Source: Bin87 sp965197635 (lineage in GTDB: Bacteria; Chloroflexota; Dehalococcoidia; Lucifugimonadales; UBA3495). Taken from it: a stretch of DNA of 64,000 nucleotides. The stretch's first letter is position 1. Every line of letters starts with the position of its first letter. The position numbers were made by a program, and so were the translations under genes. Of the stretch, positions 61,109-64,000 are shown in pieces. The DNA is taken from positions 248,001 to 312,000 of the forward strand of contig CBDANN010000005.1 in NCBI GenBank assembly GCA_965197635.1, in the 5' to 3' direction. Below the pieces are notes generated by a model. It ran no database searches. It had not been told where the DNA came from and was given only the letters and a program-made list of their open reading frames with translations.

Positions 61109-62356
61109 TTAGCTCACTTCGATGGTCGGCACGCCGCGCACCAGAGGTCGTGCGGCAACGGTGGTCTGCGAACTGGGGCGAACTTTCTGCCGAATCAAGC
61201 GACCGAAAAACGCGATGGACGCCGCGGCCAGCACGATGTTGATACCAGCCATAATCCACAAATCGGCAGTACTCAGCACACCATTAGCGTCCCTCAGGAA
61301 GAACACTTCCAGCACGACCGCCGCCAGGTTGATGATACTCAGCGGCATCAGGAATTTCCAGCAGACGGCCATGATCTGATCCAGACGCAGGCGCGGATAG
61401 GTCGAACGAATCCAGACGAACAGGAAGATGCCGATAAACGTCTTGATGAGGAACCACAGCCAACCCAGCCAATCGGCTACAGGACCAGCCCAACCGGCCA
61501 GGAACAGCGTGGCAATCAACCCGGAAACCACCAGCGCCCCGCCGAACTCCGCCGCCTGTATCAGCGCGAATTTGATGCCGCTGTACTCGGTGTGATAACC
61601 GGCGATTATCTCAGATTCCGCCTCGGCAACGTCGAACGGCGTCCGGTTCAGTTCGGCCGACATCCCGGCTATAAACACGAAGAACGCCAGCGGCTGCACC
61701 AGGAAGAACGGGACCGCCTGTGCGACTACGATGTCGCCGAGCGACATCGACCCCGCCACGAGCACCACGCCCAACAGCGACAGCACCACCGGGACCTCGT
61801 AGCTCAACAGGACGGCCACGGCACGGCCAGCTCCAAAGAGAGCGTACCGATTGTTCGACGCCCATCCCGCGGTGAAGATGGCGATGGAAGTCAGCGAACT
61901 GACCGCCAGGACGAAAAGGACGCCGACGTTCAGGTCAGCCAGCGCCACGTCTTTGGCGAAGGGTATTACCGCTGTCGCCACTAACAACGACGCCACCATG
62001 ATGACCGGCACCGCGGTGAAGGCCAGCCGGTCGGCGCCGTAGGGGATGATGTCCTCTTTGGTGATCAGCTTGGCCAGATCGGCGATCGGTTGCAGCGCTC
62101 CGAAGGGACCCCAGCGATTCGGCCCAACGCGGTTCTGGAATCGACCTATCAGCCGCCTTTCGCCCCAACTTACGATGGCTGCGCCCAGAAGCACGGCGTT
62201 GATCAGGATGAGCATGATGACGAGGCCGGCCACCAGGTAGCTGATCCAGCAAGGCAGGATGTGGGCTGCCGCGCTGTAAATGAAGTAGAACAGCGGATTG
62301 CCGCCCAGCAAGCCATCCGGGCTCAACATACCGTCGGGATTGGTAATACAGCGCAT
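61109..62356 (-). CDS. nuoH: NADH-quinone oxidoreductase subunit H
   Basis: A 415-residue membrane subunit that forms the quinone tunnel. The signature ERRLIGRFQNRVGPNRWGP is at about residue 67, with NRTPFDVAEAESEIIAGYHTEYSGI in the cytoplasmic loop and WIRSTYPRLRLDQIMAVCWKFLMP near the C-terminus. Its ATG shares a base with the stop of nuoD (TAATG). Confidence 0.96.
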   Translation of the reverse strand: MRCITNPDGMLSPDGLLGGNPLFYFIYSAAAHILPCWISYLVAGLVIMLILINAVLLGAAIVSWGERRLIGRFQNRVGPNRWGPFGALQPIADLAKLITKEDIIPYGADRLAFTAVPVIMVASLLVATAVIPFAKDVALADLNVGVLFVLAVSSLTSIAIFTAGWASNNRYALFGAGRAVAVLLSYEVPVVLSLLGVVLVAGSMSLGDIVVAQAVPFFLVQPLAFFVFIAGMSAELNRTPFDVAEAESEIIAGYHTEYSGIKFALIQAAEFGGALVVSGLIATLFLAGWAGPVADWLGWLWFLIKTFIGIFLFVWIRSTYPRLRLDQIMAVCWKFLMPLSIINLAAVVLEVFFLRDANGVLSTADLWIMAGINIVLAAASIAFFGRLIRQKVRPSSQTTVAARPLVRGVPTIEVS

Positions 62357-63462
62357 TACCGGTCGACCTCGCCCATGTTGATGTCAACGCTGCCCAGCGA
62401 GACGATCATGTCGGCCAACTTCCACCCGAGGAGAAGGTGTTCGGTAATGGTGAGGTTTATCAAGGAGGGCGAGCGGATTTTGCAACGATAGGGCGAAACG
62501 CCGCCGTCGCTCACCAGGAAGAACCCGAGTTCGCCCTTCGAGGCTTCCACACGACCGTAGGCTTCGGCGCCGGGTTCGGCCCGGAGCACCAGGGGCAGTT
62601 CCAACCGCACCGGCCCCGGTTCAATCTGGGCCACGCATTGGCGGACGATGCGCAAGCTCTGATGCACCTCTTGCATCCTAACCCAGAAACGGTCGTAGTT
62701 GTCGCCGTTGTGGCCCACCGGGATGTCAAACTCAACCTGGTCATAGGCGTCGTAGGGCGCCATTTTGCGCCAGTCCCAGTTGACGCCGCTGGCTCGCAGC
62801 ACTGGCCCGCTCACCGAGCAGTTGATGGCGACGTCCGCCGGCAGGGGGCTCACCCCGCGAGTACGTACCATCAGGATTTCGTTGTTTAGCAGAAGGTTTT
62901 CAATTTCCTCGAGCTCACCCTCGAAATCGTCCAGGAACTGGTCCAACGCCGGCCAGAAATCGGGTGGAGTGTCGGCGAACACGCCACCGGGGCGCATGTA
63001 GCTGACCGTGATGCGCGCGCCACACAACATCTCGAACAGATCAAGGATGCGCTCGCGGCTGCGGAAAGTGTACATCAGCGGCGTGCCGAGAGCGCCCAGT
63101 TCCTGCACGAAGAACCCGACGGCAATGAGGTGGCTAGCGATTCGCTGCAATTCTGCGGTAAGCGTCCGGAGGTACTTTCCTCGCGGCGGCGGCTCGATGC
63201 CAAGCAACTGCTCCACGGCCAGACAATAGGCCTGGTTGTTGATCATGGACGATGTGTAATCCAGGCGGTCGGTCAGGGTCACCACCTGGACGTAGTTGCG
63301 TTCTTCCGCCAGCTTTTCGCTGCCACGATGCAGGTAGCCCAGCACCGGCTCAACCTCAACGATGTCCTCGCCGTCGAAGGTGATGCGCACCCGAAACACT
63401 CCGTGCGTGCTGGGGTGCTGCGGCCCCACGTTGACCGTCATTGGCTCGGTGCGAATCGTCAT
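62356..63462 (-). CDS. nuoD: NADH-quinone oxidoreductase subunit D (49 kDa)
   Basis: A 368-residue hydrogenase-large-subunit-like protein: MTVNVGPQHPSTHGVFRVR at the N-terminus with the quinone-site His, YLHRGSEKLAEERNYVQV, TDRLDYTSSMINNQAYCLAVE, and GELGFFLVSDGGVSPYRCKI near the C-terminus. It is a separate gene from nuoC (no fusion). Confidence 0.96.
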   Translation of the reverse strand: MTIRTEPMTVNVGPQHPSTHGVFRVRITFDGEDIVEVEPVLGYLHRGSEKLAEERNYVQVVTLTDRLDYTSSMINNQAYCLAVEQLLGIEPPPRGKYLRTLTAELQRIASHLIAVGFFVQELGALGTPLMYTFRSRERILDLFEMLCGARITVSYMRPGGVFADTPPDFWPALDQFLDDFEGELEEIENLLLNNEILMVRTRGVSPLPADVAINCSVSGPVLRASGVNWDWRKMAPYDAYDQVEFDIPVGHNGDNYDRFWVRMQEVHQSLRIVRQCVAQIEPGPVRLELPLVLRAEPGAEAYGRVEASKGELGFFLVSDGGVSPYRCKIRSPSLINLTITEHLLLGWKLADMIVSLGSVDINMGEVDR

Positions 63463-63498
63463 CAGGCAAATGGCTCGGGCTACGGCGTGGCGACGCGC

Positions 63499-63939
63499 CT
63501 ACAGAAAGTCCTTACGAAGGGGATGGCCGTCGAAGCCTTCCCATAACATTATGCGCTTCATGTTGGGGTGACCAGTGAAGCGGACACCCATCAGATCCCA
63601 GATCTCGCGCTCCTGGAAATCGGCGCCCTTCCAAACCCCCACCACCGACGCAGCGGCCGGTTCCTCGCGCCCATAGACCCTGCTGCGGACCACTCCGGTA
63701 TGTTGCTTGCTCATCGAGGTCAGGTGATACACCAGCTCAAAATGCTCGATGAAGTCGATCGCGCTGATGGCGTTGAGATACCTGAAGTCCAGTTCCGGGT
63801 CGTCGTGCAGCGCGTTTGCGACGGATGCCAAAGATAACGGCTCCACCCACACGGCGGCATCGTCCCAGCTAACGACGGCTCCCGGCGCGGCTTGCTGCAA
63901 GCGCTGCGCCAAGGTTTCGCCGGACAAGGCTGCGAGCAT
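63499..63939 (-). CDS. nuoC: NADH-quinone oxidoreductase subunit C (30 kDa)
   Basis: A 146-residue subunit of the peripheral arm with the diagnostic DLMGVRFTGHPNMKRIM at the C-terminus. The ATG at 63939 shares its A with the TGA of the preceding nuoB (TGATG); a GTG one codon upstream is also possible. Confidence 0.93.
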   Translation of the reverse strand: MLAALSGETLAQRLQQAAPGAVVSWDDAAVWVEPLSLASVANALHDDPELDFRYLNAISAIDFIEHFELVYHLTSMSKQHTGVVRSRVYGREEPAAASVVGVWKGADFQEREIWDLMGVRFTGHPNMKRIMLWEGFDGHPLRKDFL

Positions 63940-64000
63940 CACGGCTTGAAGCTCTCCTTGCCCAAATTGCGGTATTTCTTGATTTTCTCGTGCAACTGCA
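63939..64000 (-). CDS. nuoB: NADH-quinone oxidoreductase subunit B, C-terminal end (cut by window edge)
   Basis: The last 19 codons and stop of a frame entering from the window edge: QLHEKIKKYRNLGKESFKP. Both the L.EKI.K pattern at the end of NuoB and its position directly before nuoC support the call, but the iron-sulfur region is outside the window. Confidence 0.7.
   Translation of the reverse strand, partial: QLHEKIKKYRNLGKESFKP

Overview
This is a GC-rich (about 60% by eye), gene-dense window. It looks like a chromosome of the Chloroflexota, most likely a SAR202-like or Dehalococcoidia-like marine or host-associated lineage. The reasons are a nuo cluster lacking EFG here, a succinate dehydrogenase whose third subunit is HdrB-like (type E), a monomeric NADP isocitrate dehydrogenase, class III CoA transferases with a MaoC hydratase, an SsuD-type flavin monooxygenase, an orphan xanthine-dehydrogenase-type molybdenum subunit and a Caa3/CtaG assembly protein. 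The placement is inference; there is no rRNA or tRNA in the window to anchor it.

Layout. 1-7.4 kb (minus strand): pmbA/tldE (cut by the window edge), tldD, RNase HI, a Uma2-family nuclease, a duplicated alpha/beta-barrel protein, a carboxymuconolactone-decarboxylase-like protein, a coiled-coil membrane protein and a molybdenum hydroxylase large subunit. 7.5-8.3 kb: a small membrane-protein gene split by a 166-bp miniature inverted-repeat element with an 8-bp target duplication. 8.3-18.6 kb (minus): a membrane-fused sulfite-oxidase-fold molybdoenzyme and two large FtsX/MacB-type permeases. A small restriction island (EcoRII-C nuclease, HNH nuclease, unknown protein) is wedged between the permeases, and a second, different miniature element abuts the restriction gene's start codon. 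18.6-22.2 kb (minus): SsuD-like monooxygenase, CtaG, a secreted YtkA-like protein and a second duplicated alpha/beta-barrel protein. 22.3-25.3 kb (plus): a tightly coupled three-gene cassette of a D12 adenine methylase, a ParB/Srx-like protein and a probable PD-(D/E)XK nuclease; this is the best candidate for an undescribed restriction or defence system. 25.3-30.0 kb (plus): two CaiB-type CoA transferases, three small membrane proteins and a double-hotdog MaoC hydratase.

30.1-43.0 kb is a mobile, decayed accessory region. It holds two IS5-family copies (861 bp each, facing each other), three IS1380-family copies (one truncated and frameshifted), and broken remains of defence-type genes: the C-terminal end of a superfamily 2 helicase overlapping a GHKL ATPase, the C-terminal end of an N6 methylase/specificity protein, a Uma2 fragment and a small acidic antitoxin-like gene. 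Two intact housekeeping-type genes, yyaL and a GPH/MFS transporter, sit in the middle.

43.2-64 kb is core energy metabolism. Plus strand: monomeric isocitrate dehydrogenase, malate dehydrogenase and a glutamate-1-semialdehyde-aminomutase-like enzyme. Minus strand: one long co-directional run from nuoB through nuoC-D-H-I-J-K, a DUF2007-like small gene, nuoL-M-N, nadK, a DUF4258/DUF2283-like pair, two tandem NUDIX hydrolases, sdhA, sdhB and the HdrB-like sdhE. TCA-cycle dehydrogenases, succinate:quinone oxidoreductase, complex I and NAD kinase are thus physically linked. No CRISPR array and no RNA gene was seen.
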